The notes beneath the pieces were generated by a model. The model was not told the origin of the DNA and searched no databases. It was given only the letters and a program-made list of their open reading frames with translations. Positions 1 to 14,204 of a stretch of DNA of 64,000 nt are shown here, in pieces. Within the stretch, counting starts at the first letter, position 1, and each line of letters starts with the position of its first letter. Position numbers and translations under genes: made by a program. The stretch covers positions 1-64,000 of the forward strand of contig JAXCGZ010003875.1 of assembly GCA_037179515.1 (NCBI GenBank). The letters run 5' to 3'. Source of the DNA: Halocaridina rubra. Taxonomy: Eukaryota > Arthropoda > Malacostraca > Decapoda > Atyidae.

Positions 1-6
1 TAAAAG

Positions 7-591
7 TTATATTTTCTTATTTTCAATATTACTATAAATTTTATCAGTAATTTTAAGTAGGGCCGTCTCGGTCGAAAGTTTAGGCCGAAAACCGTGTTGT
101 TCTTCACATAATAGACAATTTGATTCAAGGAAATTTATTAACTGGGTGGCAACTACCTTCTCAAGTATTTTAGACAGAATGCTGAGAAGAGAGATTGGCC
201 TATAATTTTCAACATTATTAGTATCTCCACTCTTAAAAACGGGGATGATATAGGGATGCTTCCAGAGGTTAGGATAAATGCCTGTAACAATGGATGTATT
301 AACAATGACTAAAATGAAAAATACTGTAACTGGCAATGAGTCAATTAGGAAGCGAAGTTGTATCCCATCGGAACCACAAGAGTTTGTTGGTTTGAGGTTC
401 TTTATGATAAGAATAAGTGTGACTAAATCGATTGGGTGCGGTCTAAAATTATTGATAATATTTCTTTCAGCTGGAGGCTGGCAATTATGTGGTTGATTAA
501 TAATCAAGTCATTATTATCTTGGGACTTTTCATATGTGGACTTACCTATTTCAGCAAAATACTTATTAAAATCATTCACTCGCTTTTCCAC
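7..591 (-). pseudogene. Non-LTR retrotransposon RT, N-terminal fragment
   Basis: A 194-codon minus-strand frame carries the start of a LINE reverse transcriptase. Visible motifs are an early SCGSDGI block, a WK...IIPVFKSGD block, [18 protein letters not shown] and EEQHGFRPKLSTETALL, which are RT motifs preceding the catalytic site. The frame runs to the left window edge, so the catalytic (F/Y)xDD part lies outside. On its other side it meets a (GA)n/(AT)n tract, so the endonuclease part is absent. The ENYRPISLLS...QHGFRP pattern is typical of the Jockey/CR1/RTE superfamilies; the clade cannot be set from this piece. It differs clearly from the Rex1-type copies near 34-54 kb. Confidence 0.8.
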
Positions 592-597
592 ATCATC

Positions 598-600
<3 letters not shown>

Positions 601-650
<50 letters not shown>
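601..650. repeat. (GA)n microsatellite
   Basis: An uninterrupted GA dinucleotide run between the LINE fragment and the first AT array. Confidence 0.97.
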
Positions 651-653
<3 letters not shown>

Positions 654-658
654 CTGTG

Positions 659-1934
<1,276 letters not shown>

Positions 1935-1936
1935 TA

Positions 1937-1938
1937 TG

Positions 1939-2004
<66 letters not shown>

Positions 2005-2022
2005 GTTTATACAGTATATATA
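1937..2022. repeat. (AT)n microsatellite 2
   Basis: An interrupted AT array bridging the right end of MITE A and the left end of Tigger copy 1. It begins TATGTATATA and ends ...TATATA before CAGTG. Confidence 0.95.
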
Positions 2023-2320
2023 CAGTGATCCCCCGCTGGATCGCGTTTCTTGGTTTGCGTTTTCACTGTAACACGGTTTTTTTTTTTGGCAAATTATTAT
2101 TTTATTTTTTGGGTATATGCAAAAATATAAAAATTAAAAAAAAATAAAAATTCTCAGTATTTTCATTTTTTTTATTGAAAAAACATATTTCATTACCTAA
2201 TTGATAAAAAAAAAATTATTTCCCAGCCTACAAATAAAATAGTAAACAATAGTAAAAAACATAAATTTAGATATACGTACGTACAGTATAACTCACAGTA
2301 TTGCATCATGCGAAATAGTG

Positions 2321-2850
2321 TCCGATAGCGTACAATGTACTGGGGTCGCAACTACGTGAGCTAGCATATATATTTATATTTCCAGTAGTTTCATGATTTT
2401 ATTGATAAAAAAAACTTATTTCTTAGCCTAAGAATAATAAAACAGTAAAATATAGTAAAAAACATAAATACTAACAGTATTGCAACATGTAAAATACGAT
2501 ACCACTATCAGCGTTTCGGACAAAGGCTCGTTCAGTCTAACTCACGTGTGCGCAGTTCACATTGTGCTAATTAAATGTTTTGCTTGTGTCCGATAGCGTA
2601 CAATGTATTGGGGTCGTAGCTACGTGAGCTAGCATATATATTTATATTCCCAGTAGTTTCATGATTTTATTGATAAAAAAAAACGTATTTCTTAGCCTAA
2701 GAATAATAAAACAGTAAAAAATAGTAAAAAACATAAATACTAACAGTATTGCAACATGTAAAATACGATACCGCTATCAGCGTTTCGGACAAAGGCTTCC
2801 ACCGTCTTCCATTGTCTCACCTCACTCGTTCAGTCTAACTCACGTATGTG
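2321..2850. repeat. Direct duplication of about 268 bp inside Tigger copy 1
   Basis: Two copies of a unit containing TCCGATAGCGTACAATGTA, a CTTAGCCTAAGAATAATAAA stretch and a TATCAGCGTTTCGGAC stretch lie upstream of the transposase start. They are non-coding and related to the 175-bp units in copy 2. Confidence 0.85.
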
Positions 2851-2920
2851 CCGTTCACATTGTGCTTACTAATACGTTTTGCTTGTGATTTTTTTACTCG
2901 CATATTTTAACTTTTGCAAT

Positions 2921-3006
2921 GCCTCCCAAGCATTCTTCATCTTCTAAGGCTTCTTGTAGTGAGCCTAAGCGGCAAAGGAAAATGTTAACCATAACAGATA
3001 AGGTAA
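2921..3006 (+). pseudogene. Tigger-like transposase, N-terminal stub
   Basis: The ATG in TTGCAATGCC opens a frame MPPKHSSSSKASCSEPKRQR followed by a short LTITDK stretch. It aligns with the N-terminus of the copy at 5741 (MPPKCPSPSKPSG...KRQRKILTIVDK). Coding similarity stops at AAG/GTAAGT, before the helix-turn-helix. This is an inactive remnant. Confidence 0.7.
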
Positions 3007-3347
3007 GTTTACCTATCACGTACATATAAATTTACGTTGCATGCTATCATTTATAAAGTAAAGGGTGGTTTTTTAACAGTGAAGGGAGGGTTTATACAGT
3101 AAACGTAAAAATAATTGTAAAATACCTATGTACATGAATATGTCATATAAATTTACGCTTGCATGCTGTTATTTATGTAGTAAAGGGTGGTTTGTTAACA
3201 GTACAGGGAGGGTTTATACAGTTTATATGCTGTAAACGTAAATATAAATTAAAATATCTATGTACATAAAGGCTGATCCTACTCCGCAATTTTCCTGTCT
3301 CGCGCCGGGTCCCGGAACCGAACCCTCGCGATAATGGGGGGATCACT

Positions 3348-4537
<1,190 letters not shown>

Positions 4538-4627
<90 letters not shown>
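4538..4627. repeat. (AT)n microsatellite 4
   Basis: A perfect AT array between the right end of MITE B and the left end of Tigger copy 2. Confidence 0.97.
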
Positions 4628-4630
<3 letters not shown>

Positions 4631-4999
4631 TGATCCTTCCCTGGATCGCGTTTCTTGGTTCGCATTTTCACTGTACCACGGTTTTTTTTTTTTTTGGCAA
4701 ATTATTATGTTACTTTTTGGGTATATGCAAAAATATTAAAATATTGAAAAAATAAAAATTTTCAGTATTTTCATTTATTGAAAAAACAAATTTCATTATT
4801 TAATTGATAAAAAAATTAATTTTCCAGCCTACGAATAATAAAACAGCAAAAAATAGTAAAAAAACATAAATTTAGATGTATAACTCACAGTACAGGGTAT
4901 TGCATCATGTCAAATAGTGTCCAATAGCGTACACTGTACAATGTATTGGGGTCGCACCTAAGTGAGCTAGCATATACTGTATATTAAAATTTCCAGTAG

Positions 5000-5510
5000 T
5001 TTCATGACTTTATTGAAAAAAAAGAGTATTTCTTAGCCTAAGAATAATAAAACAGTAAAAAATAGTAGAAACATAAATACTAACAGTATTGCACCACGTA
5101 AAATACGATACCGGTATCAGCGTTTCGGAAAACGCAAAGGCTCTCACCTACGTGACCAAGTGAATAAAATTTTCATTATTTTATTGATAAAACAAGTATT
5201 TCCTAGCCTAAGAATAATAAAACAATAAAAAATAGTAAAAAACATAAATACAGTACTAACAGTTTTGCACCATGTAAAATACGATACCGGTATCACGTTT
5301 CGGAAAATGCAAAGGCTCTCACCTACGTGACCTAGTGAATATTAAAATTTTCATTATTTTATTGATAAAACAAGTATTTCCTAGCCTAAGAATAATAAAA
5401 CAGTAAAGAATAATAAGAAACATAAATACTAACAGTATTGCACCATGTAAAGTACGATACCGCTATCAGCGTTTCGGAAAACGAAAAGGCTCTCACCTAC
5501 GTGAAATAGT
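5000..5510. repeat. Tandem repeat of about 175 bp in Tigger copy 2 leader
   Basis: CAAAGGCTCTCACCTACGTGA recurs at 5135, 5310 and about 5484. Each is followed by TTCATTATTTTATTGATAAA and a CCTAGCCTAAGAATAATAAA stretch. It is non-coding and related to the 268-bp duplication in copy 1. Confidence 0.85.
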
Positions 5511-5740
5511 TCATGGAATGCTATTGGCTGAAAGGTCGGGAGACGACGAATCACAGAATTGTGTTCTGTATGTTCTGTATCATGGGGTCTGATTGGCTTT
5601 TTCATTGCATTTGCTTTTCCCACCATTTTCCAATGTCTCGCCTCACTCGTTCAGTCTAACTCACGTGTGCGCCGTTCACATGGCGCTTATTAATACGTTT
5701 TGCTTGTGATTGTGTTTTCACGCGTAATTTAACCTTTGCA

Positions 5741-5974
5741 ATGCCTCCCAAATGTCCTTCACCTTCTAAGCCTTCTGGTAGTCAGCCTAAGCGGCAAAGG
5801 AAGATATTAACCATAGTAGATAAGGTGAAACTCTTAGATATGTTGAAAGAAGGAAAAAGGTTCACGGATGTCGGCCGCTATTTTGGCCTCAATGAATCTA
5901 CTGTTCGCTACATCAAAAAGGACGAGGCAAAGATCAGGAAAACAGCGAGCATATCTTTTGATAAATCAACGTAA
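5741..5974 (+). pseudogene. Tigger/pogo transposase N-terminal HTH (truncated)
   Basis: A 77-codon frame from MPPKCPSPSKPSG to a stop at 5972-5974. Residues 20-65 form the first helix-turn-helix of the CENP-B/Tigger/jerky family: a KRQRK basic stretch, VDKVKLLDMLKEGKRF, then a YFGLNESTVRYIKK recognition helix. Known family members continue with a CENP-B HTH and a DDE domain; both are missing here. The start ATG follows TTTGCA as in copy 1. The peptide might still bind element ends but cannot transpose; whether it is expressed is unknown. Confidence 0.75.
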
Positions 5975-6415
5975 ACGTAAAAATAATTGTAAAATACCTA
6001 TGTACATGAGTATGTCCCGTCATCATCACCTCATTCACGGTAAGTTTTCCTCTCAAGTTCATATAAATTTACGTTGCATGCTGTTATTTATAAAGTAAAG
6101 GGTGCTTTTTTAACAGTGCAGGGAGGATTTATACAGTACGTAAATGTAAAGATAATTGTAAAATACCTATGTACATGAGTATGTCATGTAATTACCACTT
6201 CATTCACCGTAATTTTATCTATCACTTTCATATAAATTTACGTTGCATGCTGTTATTTATGAAGTAAAGGGTGGTTTGTTAACAGTACAGGGAGGGTTTA
6301 AACAGTGTAAACGTAAAAATAAATTAAAATATCTATGTACATATAGGCTGATTCTACTTCGCAATTTTCCTGTCTCGCGCCGGGTCCCGGAACCGAACCA
6401 TCGCGATAATTGAAG

Positions 6416-6418
<3 letters not shown>

Positions 6419-6448
<30 letters not shown>
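6419..6448. repeat. (AT)n microsatellite 5
   Basis: A short AT array between Tigger copy 2 and Tigger copy 3. Confidence 0.95.
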
Positions 6449-6453
<5 letters not shown>

Positions 6454-8646
6454 TGGTGACCCCAACCCATAAACTCGCATGTGTTGTCCCACTCGACCAC
6501 TCTGCATTGGTACCTGTGCTGTGCGGTTTGTTTGTGATTTGATAGTAGTTCTTGCTTTAGTTTCCATTGTTTTACATTTCGTAGAGTCCTTATCATGGCT
6601 CCTAAGAATGCTAAAAGTGTTAGTGATATTGCCGTCAAACACCCTAGACGCATAACACTGGAAACGAAGAAAGAAATAATTTCTAAACATGAAAATGGGG
6701 TTCGTGTGTCCGATCTCGCCACGCTGTATAACATGGTGAAATCGACCATCTGTACTATTTGAAAGAAAGAATAGAGATTTTAAGGGCAGTTGATGTGGCT
6801 AAGGGAGTAAATATGTTAACGAAGAAAAGGTCACAATTAATAGAAGTGGTAGAAAAATTATCATTATTGTGGATAAATGAAAAACAGCTGGTTGAAGATA
6901 GTAAGAGTGAGACCATAATATGCTCTAAGGCTTTACAAAACCACCATGATTTAGCAGCGAACTCTACAAGTTCTAGCACCACTAAAGTTGATGAATTTAA
7001 AGCCAGCTGAAGCTGGCTTGAATAATTTTGTCACCGAACTGGGATTCATAGCATCATTCGACATGAAGAGGCTTCTAGTTCCAGCCTAAAAGCAGAGGAT
7101 TTTTACATGAAGGAATTGGCTAAATTTGTCGAGAATGAAGGTTATATTCCGCAATAAGTTTTTAATTGTGATGAAACGGGACTCTTTTGGAAGAAAATGC
7201 TCAAAAGAACCTATACAACCCAAGAGGAGAAGTCACTGCCTGGCCACAAACCAATGAAAGACAGGCTTACACTTTATTGTGCGCTAATGCTAGTGGGGAC
7301 AGCAAGATCAAGCCTCTTTTAGTTTACCACTCTGAAAATCCTTGTTCTTAAATGCAATAATGAATTGAAGGCTAGCCTTCCAGTAATGTGGAGGTCAAAT
7401 TCAAAGGCTTGGGTCATGCCGATTTTATTCCTAGAATGGTTGATTGAAGTGTTTGCACCAGCAGTGAAGAAATATCTTGAGGAAAATGGTTTGCCCCTTA
7501 AGTGTCTCCTCATAAGGGATAATGCTCCTGCCCATCCTCCAGCTGTGAAAGAAGACCTTGCTCTACAGTACACTTTATGAAAGTCAAATTTCTGCCTCCC
7601 AACATCACTCCTCTCCTCCAGTCCATGGACCAGCAGATAATTTCCAATTTTTAAAAGTTCTATATGAAGGGTCTTTTTGCCATCTGTTTCCAGGTCACCA
7701 ATGACACGGCTTTGACCCTTCGTGATTTCTGGCAAGACCACTTCAATATCCTCCACTGCATTGGCCTCATTAAAAAACATGGAGGAAACTTTGGCTAGGT
7801 TGTGTGACTGATAGAGATTTTGAGGGCTTCAAGCAGGAGTTAGCTATTCAAATTATTAATGAATTTGTGGCCACAGGCAAAAGTTTGGGCTTGGAGGCCA
7901 ATGAGGATTATGTGGAGGACCACAAAGAGGAACTTACCACCGAAGAATCAGTTGAGTTGCAACGTCAACAGGTGAAGATTCTCCAAGAGGAACACTCACC
8001 GGAGGAGGGGGATGAGAGGGAAAAGGTGTCCAGTGAAGAATTTAAAGAATTTTTAGCGAGTGGAATGATGTGCAGGCTTTTATTGAGATTCATCACCCAG
8101 ATAAAACTGCGTGCAATAGAATAGTGAACATGTTAAGTGACAATGCGATGAATATTTTTAGAAAAATTTACCAAAGAAGAAAAAGACAAATTTCTCTAGA
8201 TCGTCTCCCTGTGCCATAGGCAGGGAAGCAGCTTCCAAAAAAGAAAAGACAGAGAAAACACCAGAAATAGAGCCTGTATCGGAAGAGTTCCCTAACGTTT
8301 TTATGGAAGGGGACTCTCTTTCCAAAAATTAGTCCATCTACTCCTACTCCTCCACAATCATTCACATATGCCAGCAACAATCATCCACAGAGGCAAATAC
8401 AGTACTGGTGTATTTCTATTATTAATGTAATTTTCCTTTTACAGAATATATTGCATATAACCTGTATTATATTTCATGTTTTTAATGACTTGAAAATTTT
8501 TTAAATGAATATTTGTTTTGACCTGGAATGGATTAATTGAATTCACATGCTTTTCAATAGGAAAAATAAATCCAACCCACGAACAATCCAACCCAAGAAC
8601 ACTCTTTGGGAACGGATGAAGTTCATGGGTTGGGGTCACCACTGTG
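6449..8646 (+). mobile_element. Tigger-like DNA transposon copy 3 (nearly full length, TIRs intact)
   Basis: The ends are CACAGTGGTGACCCCAACCC and GGGTTGGGGTCACCACTGTG, a clean terminal inverted repeat of at least 20 bp. TA flanks both sides (6447-6448 and 8647-8648). The 2.2-kb length suits an autonomous Tigger. The family differs from copies 1/2 (CAGTGATCCCC ends). It holds one decayed transposase gene. A deleted relative lies at about 58930-59570. Confidence 0.92.
6595..8124 (+). pseudogene. Tigger-like transposase pseudogene
   Basis: The frame starts MAPKNAKSVSDIAVK (ATG at 6595). An N-terminal HTH follows (LETKKEIISKHENGVRVSDL, then ATLYNMVKSTICTI), then a stop at about 6762. The CENP-B HTH resumes at 6759-7010 (EVVEKLSLLWINEKQL). 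DDE pieces follow: VFNCDETGLFWKKM (first Asp, about 7165) and LLIRDNAPAHPP (second Asp, about 7510). The C-terminal tail at 7804-8124 is acidic (DYVEDHKEELTTEESVELQRQ). At least five stops or frameshifts separate these blocks, so no functional protein is made. Known Tigger transposases cut and paste at TA sites in the nucleus. Confidence 0.85.

Positions 8647-8647
<1 letters not shown>

Positions 8648-8716
<69 letters not shown>
8648..8716. repeat. (AT)n microsatellite 6
   Basis: An AT array beginning directly at the right target site of Tigger copy 3 and ending in GAGAGAGTGAGA. Confidence 0.97.
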
Positions 8717-8719
<3 letters not shown>

Positions 8720-9195
8720 AGAGAGTGAGAAGCTGACCGTTAGATTTTGTTAATGGAATGTTCTGGTTTCAAATACCCCACCTCCTTTAAGTTGTTTATA
8801 GCCCAAGACATTTGTGTTCATACGTCCAAGCATTCTTAAATTTTTGTTTACTTATGGTCCTAATATACAGCCACTTGAACAAAAAGCATCATGTACCTTA
8901 TGTTCCTTCTCTCTCTCATGGATTAAGTCAGTTTTTTTTTTTTACTAGGGTGTTTTACTCATATTATATTCATTTAATTAAAAGTGTACTATCTATAATA
9001 CATACACTTATTATTATCAATATTATAATAATAAACCTGCAATGAATAGTAAGAACATCTACACTGAATATTCTGGCGTATTCAGTACAAATCTCTTGCT
9101 ATTCCATTACATTTGACAAGTCACAACACTTCCTCATATTTGTTATTAATTATGGAAGGTCCATAGCTAATGGCCCCCAGTACCCGGCATAGAGG
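8717..9195. other. No recognisable feature
   Basis: An AT-rich interval between the AT array and the LINE. No coding frame or terminal repeat could be recognised; a few oligo-T and TTATTATC-type stretches occur. Confidence 0.5.
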
Positions 9196-12130
9196 GTGCG
9201 AAGAATCTCCGGGGATTGTGTTGACTCCACTATTGGCTTGAGGGCAAACACGCCTAGTGGTAGTAATGGTTCTGCCCTTAAACTTGCACCTCTCTATAGA
9301 TCTGCTTCTTTCACTTTTCACTATTCTAACAATCGTGCACTGAACTCTCTTTCGTCTGTGGAACAGCACTTGGGTACTTTCCTCCCTAACCTCATCCTCC
9401 TATCTGAAACCCAGCTGTCTATACATGCTTCCACTGATCCATTTCAAATCTCTGACTATAATCTGTATACTTGTTTTCGTTCCAAAGGTGGCTAAAAATC
9501 TATCTCTCCACAAAAACTATTTTCCTTTATTTCTGCTACTGTTCTCAAAACTCCACCGAGTTTGTGTCTTTCTTTGAATATCTGTCCTTGTGCCATGAGT
9601 CCTCGCTATCTTCTCACCCACATGAGGAAGTTCTCTACATTGGAGACTTCAATGTACACCACAGTGAGTAGCTTAATTCTTCTCACACTGATGTGGGAGG
9701 AAGTGAAGCCCTTGCTCTCTCTATTACTCACAATCTGGAGCTAATTATCAAACATCCTGCTCATCACAAACATGCAGTAAACACTCTTGGTAAATCTGAC
9801 CACTCTATGATCTCAATCTCTGCCATTTTTGCTTCCCCTCCACCAATCCCTTCTACTCAGCGCCGCCTTTGGCACTTTGAGCGTACCCAACATGAAATCT
9901 GCATAACTTCCTCTTTGACTTCCCCTAGGATGACTACTGCTTTCGGTCCTGCAACCCTGATCAGGTAGCTCTAAAAGTTGCCGAGATCATTACTGCGGGA
10001 ATGGAGGTGAACATTTCCTCTTCTACAAAAACTTTCTCTCCCCCTAACCCTTGGTTTGACCATGCCTGCTCCATGGCTATCCAGGCTAGGAATCAGGCAC
10101 ACAGATCTTACCAAGCCTCTCCTTCCAATTTAACTTGCTCTGCTTTTATTGTAGCTAAAAATCGCTGTACTGCTCAGATTCGTAGGTCTAAGGCTTCCTT
10201 TATAAGAAGACCTTAACTCCTCTCCCACTGACAAATGCTTCTGGTCCTTAGCCAAAAACCTCTTCAAAAACTTCTGTAACTCAAGCTTTCCCCCTCTCAA
10301 TCGTTCTGATGGTTCTATAGCTTGCTCTCCCATTGAAAAAGCCACTCTCTTTGGCTCTCATTTTTCTGCCAACTCTTTTATAAACAATTCCAGTGCACCT
10401 GTTCCTAAATCTTTACCCCTCTCTAACCCTATGCCCTCCCTTATCCTTTCTTCACGCAAAGTTCATAAGGTTCTTCGCTCGCTAAAGACGAACAAAGCAT
10501 CTGGTCAAGATGATATCCTTGCAAGGTTCCTTAAGGAGTTTGCAGATGAACTGGCTCCCGTGATTTGCTGTCTTTTTCCCCTCATTCTGTCAACTAGTAT
10601 CTATCCTTCATCTTGGAAGCATGCTTTAGTTCAACCTGTTCCTAAGAAGGGTGACCGCTCTATTCCTTTAAACTACCAACCTATTGCCCTAACCTCCTCT
10701 ATTGCTAAAGTTTTCAAAACTTTGCTCAATGCTCACTTCTTGAAATGCCTTGAATCTAACTCACTTATCTCCGATCACCAGTACGGCTTCCGCAAGGCAA
10801 GATCCACTGGTGATCTCCTGTCCTATCTTACTCATGTATGGTCATCATCTCTGAGGAACTATGGGGCATCCACTGTCGTCGCCCTTGATATCTCTAAGGC
10901 TTTTGACAGAATCTGGCACAAGGCTCTGTTGGCCAAACTCCCTGCCTATGGCATTACCCCTTCTTTCTGTTCTTTGATTTCCAGTTTCCTTACTGACCAT
11001 TTTGTATCTGTAGTTGTTGATGGTGCGACATCTAGCCCTTTCACTGTTACCAGTGATGTTCCACAGGGTTCTATTCTTTCACCTACTCTGTTCCTTCTCT
11101 TCATCAATGATCTTCTACAATCCCCATCTTCCTCTCTTCTCCATGCCTTTGCTGATGATTCTACCCTTCACTTTTCCTCTGCCTTTTCTTCACAATCTTC
11201 ATCTGCTACTCGTAATCAGTCTCGTATCACTCTTTCTTCTACTCTCAACTCCGATTTGCAGAGAGTATCTGATTGGGGCACTCTAAATTTTGTTAAATTC
11301 AATGCCTCAAAGACAGTTTCTGGCGCTCTCTTTATCTTCTTCTCCTCCTGATAACCCTATTGTCTTCAAAACTAACGAAATTTACCCTTTTAATTCTGTC
11401 AACATATTAGGAATCCATATAGCCTCTAACTTGTCTTGGAGGAATCACATAATCCAAATTTCTAAATCTTCATCCTAAAAATTGGGGGTTTTGTTTTGTT
11501 TTCATCATCACTTTTCCTCTTTACAGTTACTTAAAATTTATAAAGATCTTATCCGTCCCTGCTTAGGATACTGCTAACACATCTGGGGTGCTTCTTCTTA
11601 TCCTTATCTTCTTGATAGGGTTGAATCTAGGGCAGTCAGACTCATAAATGATCCTTCTCTTACTTCTAATCTGGATTCTCTCTCTCTTTGCTATTAGGTA
11701 TCTTCCCTTCCTCTTTTCTATTGCTACTACTTCCATCGCTGCTCTGATGAGTTGGTGAGTTGCATCCCTCCCCCACTTCCGAGGCCGCACAACACTCGCC
11801 AAGCAGCCTCATCTCACAGATACTGCATGCAGATTTGCAGCTCGCGGATTGGTCGGTGCAGAGACTGCTTCTCCCCATCTACCTCCAGACTCTGGAACTC
11901 TCTTCCTGCTTTTGTCTTTTCTATCATCATCTCAGGGCATAGTCCTCCATATCTCTGGGTCCTCTGTACTTTGACTGTTTTTTTGTCTGTCATTTTTCTT
12001 TGTGTGACATTACCTCATCTCTGCCTTGCAATTAACCTTTTTCTTTTTCTTCATCTTGGTATTTTCTCGTGCCTGGGCCTTTATTGATGAGGGCAGTTTT
12101 TGCCTGTCCTGGTGTCACACTCGTAAAATA
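9196..12130 (+). mobile_element. Jockey-superfamily LINE copy 1 (BS/X-element-like), near full ORF2, decayed
   Basis: The order is endonuclease then RT then tail, with no LTRs. The endonuclease is in pieces: LILLSETQ (catalytic Glu, about 9390), YIGDFNVHHSE (about 9645) and GKSDHS (about 9797). The RT is the long frame at 10431. The C-terminal region continues to about 11910 (RLWNSLPAFVF, the usual end motif). The 3' UTR ends in A-rich sequence after GTGTCACACTCG at about 12120. A second, 5'-truncated copy lies at 59776-62080. The precise clade (Jockey, I or Nimb) was not resolved. Confidence 0.85.
10431..11351 (+). pseudogene. LINE reverse transcriptase domain (copy 1)
   Basis: A 306-codon frame with successive RT motifs: LRSLKTNKASGQDDI, WKHALVQPVPKKGDRS, NYQPIALTSSIAKVF, DHQYGFRKARSTGDLL, VVALDISKAFDRIWH (first catalytic Asp), SDVPQGSILSPTLFLLFIND, and HAFADDSTLH (FADD catalytic pair). 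It ends in a frameshift at about 11340, after which the same protein continues in another frame (11290-11478 and beyond). SDVPQGS replaces the usual SGVPQGS. Upstream stops disconnect it from the endonuclease, so this copy is not a working gene. Confidence 0.88.
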
Positions 12131-12196
12131 AAAAAAAGTAATAAATACAGCACAGAATTGTGCTGCAATAGACACATATCTAAATTATTATTGTTA

Positions 12197-14204
12197 CAAG
12201 GGATTCTCAGTTTACGTTGCCCTCTAGTGACGATGTTTTGCCGTTAGATAAAAGGTCCATAAATTATTAATGAATAAATTTTTTTACCAACTAGGTTCAT
12301 GTGGTAAATACAAACTTTGTGTTCTGAACAGTTTGGGAGCTAGCAGCAGTTATATATGCATATACACTGTATAAAGTAAATGGTTTTATTTTTTTATTTA
12401 TTTATATATCTGATTGTTTGAAGGAATTAAATTTAATGAATTTACAAAATTACCAAATACATAGCCATAATTATGATTTTAAAGGAAAAAGATTGAGTGT
12501 GGCATATAAATATGTCGTTGTGAGGCATTAGACTGAGAAGAAGAAAAACCGCTGTTCAATTCCTTTTCGTACACCATATTGTTTGTCATGCTCATCCGCA
12601 TTTTTGGTGGTTTCGCTCATGTTCGCTTGTTTTGAATCTGTACCATGCCTCCCAAGCGAATTGTTGATTTTTCTGATGGCAGTATCGCAAAGAAAAGGAA
12701 AGCCGTCACCATGGAAATAAAAGTAGAAATAGCAAAACGCCCAGAAAAGGGAGAAACTGCTGTGAACATTGGCCGCTCATTGGGGTTAGTCCGTTCAACC
12801 GTGGCGACAGCTATTATGGATAAAGATCGCATCCTTACGCATGTGAAAGTTCTGCTCCTATGATGTCCACTGTGATTACCAAGCAGTGTTGTGGCCTTAT
12901 GATTGAAATAGAGAGATAATTAGAGCTTTGGCTGTATGATCAGCTTCGACACCATATCCCAACGAGCCTCATGTTGAAAGAGGAAAAGCTAAAAGATTGT
13001 TCGATGCTGTGAAGTGGGAAAAGAGGGAAGAAAGTGAAAGTGAGCAATTTGTGGCCAGTAGAGGTTGGTTTATGCGTTTTAAGACTTGTGTTAATTTGCA
13101 TACCCTAAGGGTGTAAAGTACAGCTGCTAGTGATGATGAGAAAGCAGTGAAAGGTTTTCCAGTGCTTTAGAGGAAATAATCAGGGAGGGGGATTACCGTG
13201 CCAAACAAGTATTTAACATGGATGAATCTGACTTGCTCTGGAAACATAAGCCTAGTCGTACATACATTGCCATGGATGAGATGACAGCACCAGGCCCTAA
13301 AGTCGGCAAGGAGAGACAGACTTTGCTTTTGGGAGTTAATGCTGCTGGAGATTTCAAGATGTGGCCCTTATTGGTGTATTTGGTAGAAAATCCAAGGGCA
13401 TTCCACCATTTTTCGCCAGAAGCGGAGAGGTACTGTGCTTCCAAGTGTCTGCCCTTTAAAGTGTTGCTGATGCTAGAAAATGTCCCTGGTCACCCTCCCC
13501 ATTTGGATGACTTTCATCCTAATATAAGGTGATTTACTTTTCACCTAATACCACTTTCCGGTTGCAGGCGATGGATCAGGGAGTCAGTGCCTCTTTCAAG
13601 GCCTATTACCTCTGAAGGACAATCACTATGGTTCTCAGGACAACTGTAAAAGGCAGTGACTTGACTTTCAAGGAGTTTCAGAAGTGTTACAATATTCTTT
13701 AGGCTGCCAAGGATATTGTTGATTCTTGGGAGGAAGTTAAGCAGACGAATTTGAATGGGGTATGGAAGAAACAGTGCCCAAAATTGTGAATAACTTCTGT
13801 GGCTTTGACGAGTCAGTTGAGACTGTCACCAAGAACGTTGTTGCCCTGAATAAGGTGCACAAGTTAGGGGTGGAGCCTGATGAAAATAACAAAGCTGCTG
13901 GAAAATCACAGAGAGGAGTTATCTCCTGAGGAACTCATTCTACTATAGAAGCCGATGGTTGAAGAGGAGGAAGAAATACCAAGCCCAGAGCGCAAGAGAT
14001 TCACAAGCAGGGAATTGGAAGAATCTTTTACCTTGTACTTTTACTATTTTTATGTGTTAGTTTATTTTTCTATGCATTAGATTATGTATTTTTAATAGAG
14101 GTGGGGGACCTAGGATCATATTTATGTATGTTTCGACTTACAATGAACATCAAGGTACGACAGCTGTCAGGAACAGAACCCTGTCGCAAATCGAGGACCC
14201 CCTG
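12197..14204 (+). mobile_element. Tigger/jerky-like DNA transposon copy 4
   Basis: The left end CAAGGGATTCTCAGTTTACG and the right end AATCGAGGACCCCCTG form degenerate inverted repeats. TA lies outside each (12195-12196 and 14205-14206), within TTGTTA/TATTGTTATT flanks. The right subterminal GTCAGGAACAGAACCCTGTCG block is typical of this subfamily and recurs, inverted, at 24741. One decayed transposase is inside. Confidence 0.8.
12645..14079 (+). pseudogene. Tigger/jerky-like transposase pseudogene
   Basis: It starts MPPKRIVDFSDGSIAKKRKA with an N-terminal HTH (VEIAKRPEKGETAVNIGRSL, then GLVRSTV). A CENP-B HTH is recognisable in pieces (ASRGWFMRFKTCVNLH, about 13048-13095). The DDE domain starts at about 13215 with VFNMDESDLLWK (first Asp), then GVNAAGDFKMWPLLVY and VLLMLENVPGHPP. 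In the last motif the expected Asp of the family's LDN block reads Glu (LEN), a change at a catalytic position. WEEVKQTNLNGVWKK follows in another frame, then an acidic tail. Several stops and frameshifts are present, so the copy is inactive. Confidence 0.83.

Larger units (their letters stand above)
4628..6418 (+). mobile_element. Tigger/pogo-like DNA transposon copy 2 (truncated transposase)
   Basis: The left end CAGTGATCCTTCCCTGGATC follows TA in an AT array. The right subterminal region (AGGCTGATTCTACTTCGC, then GGGTCCCGGAACCGAACC) matches copy 1. The last bases are degraded (ATTGAAGGAATATA in place of the expected inverted repeat), so the right border is approximate. About three tandem units of roughly 175 bp precede the transposase. 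Downstream of the short ORF, repeats containing ACGTTGCATGCTGTTATTTA fill the space where the catalytic domain should be. Confidence 0.8.

Noticed and set aside
2921..3010. Possible exon with AAG/GTAAGT donor in Tigger copy 1
   Set aside because: Tigger copy 2 has the GTAAGT sequence further downstream in non-coding DNA, so the junction is better explained by a deletion.
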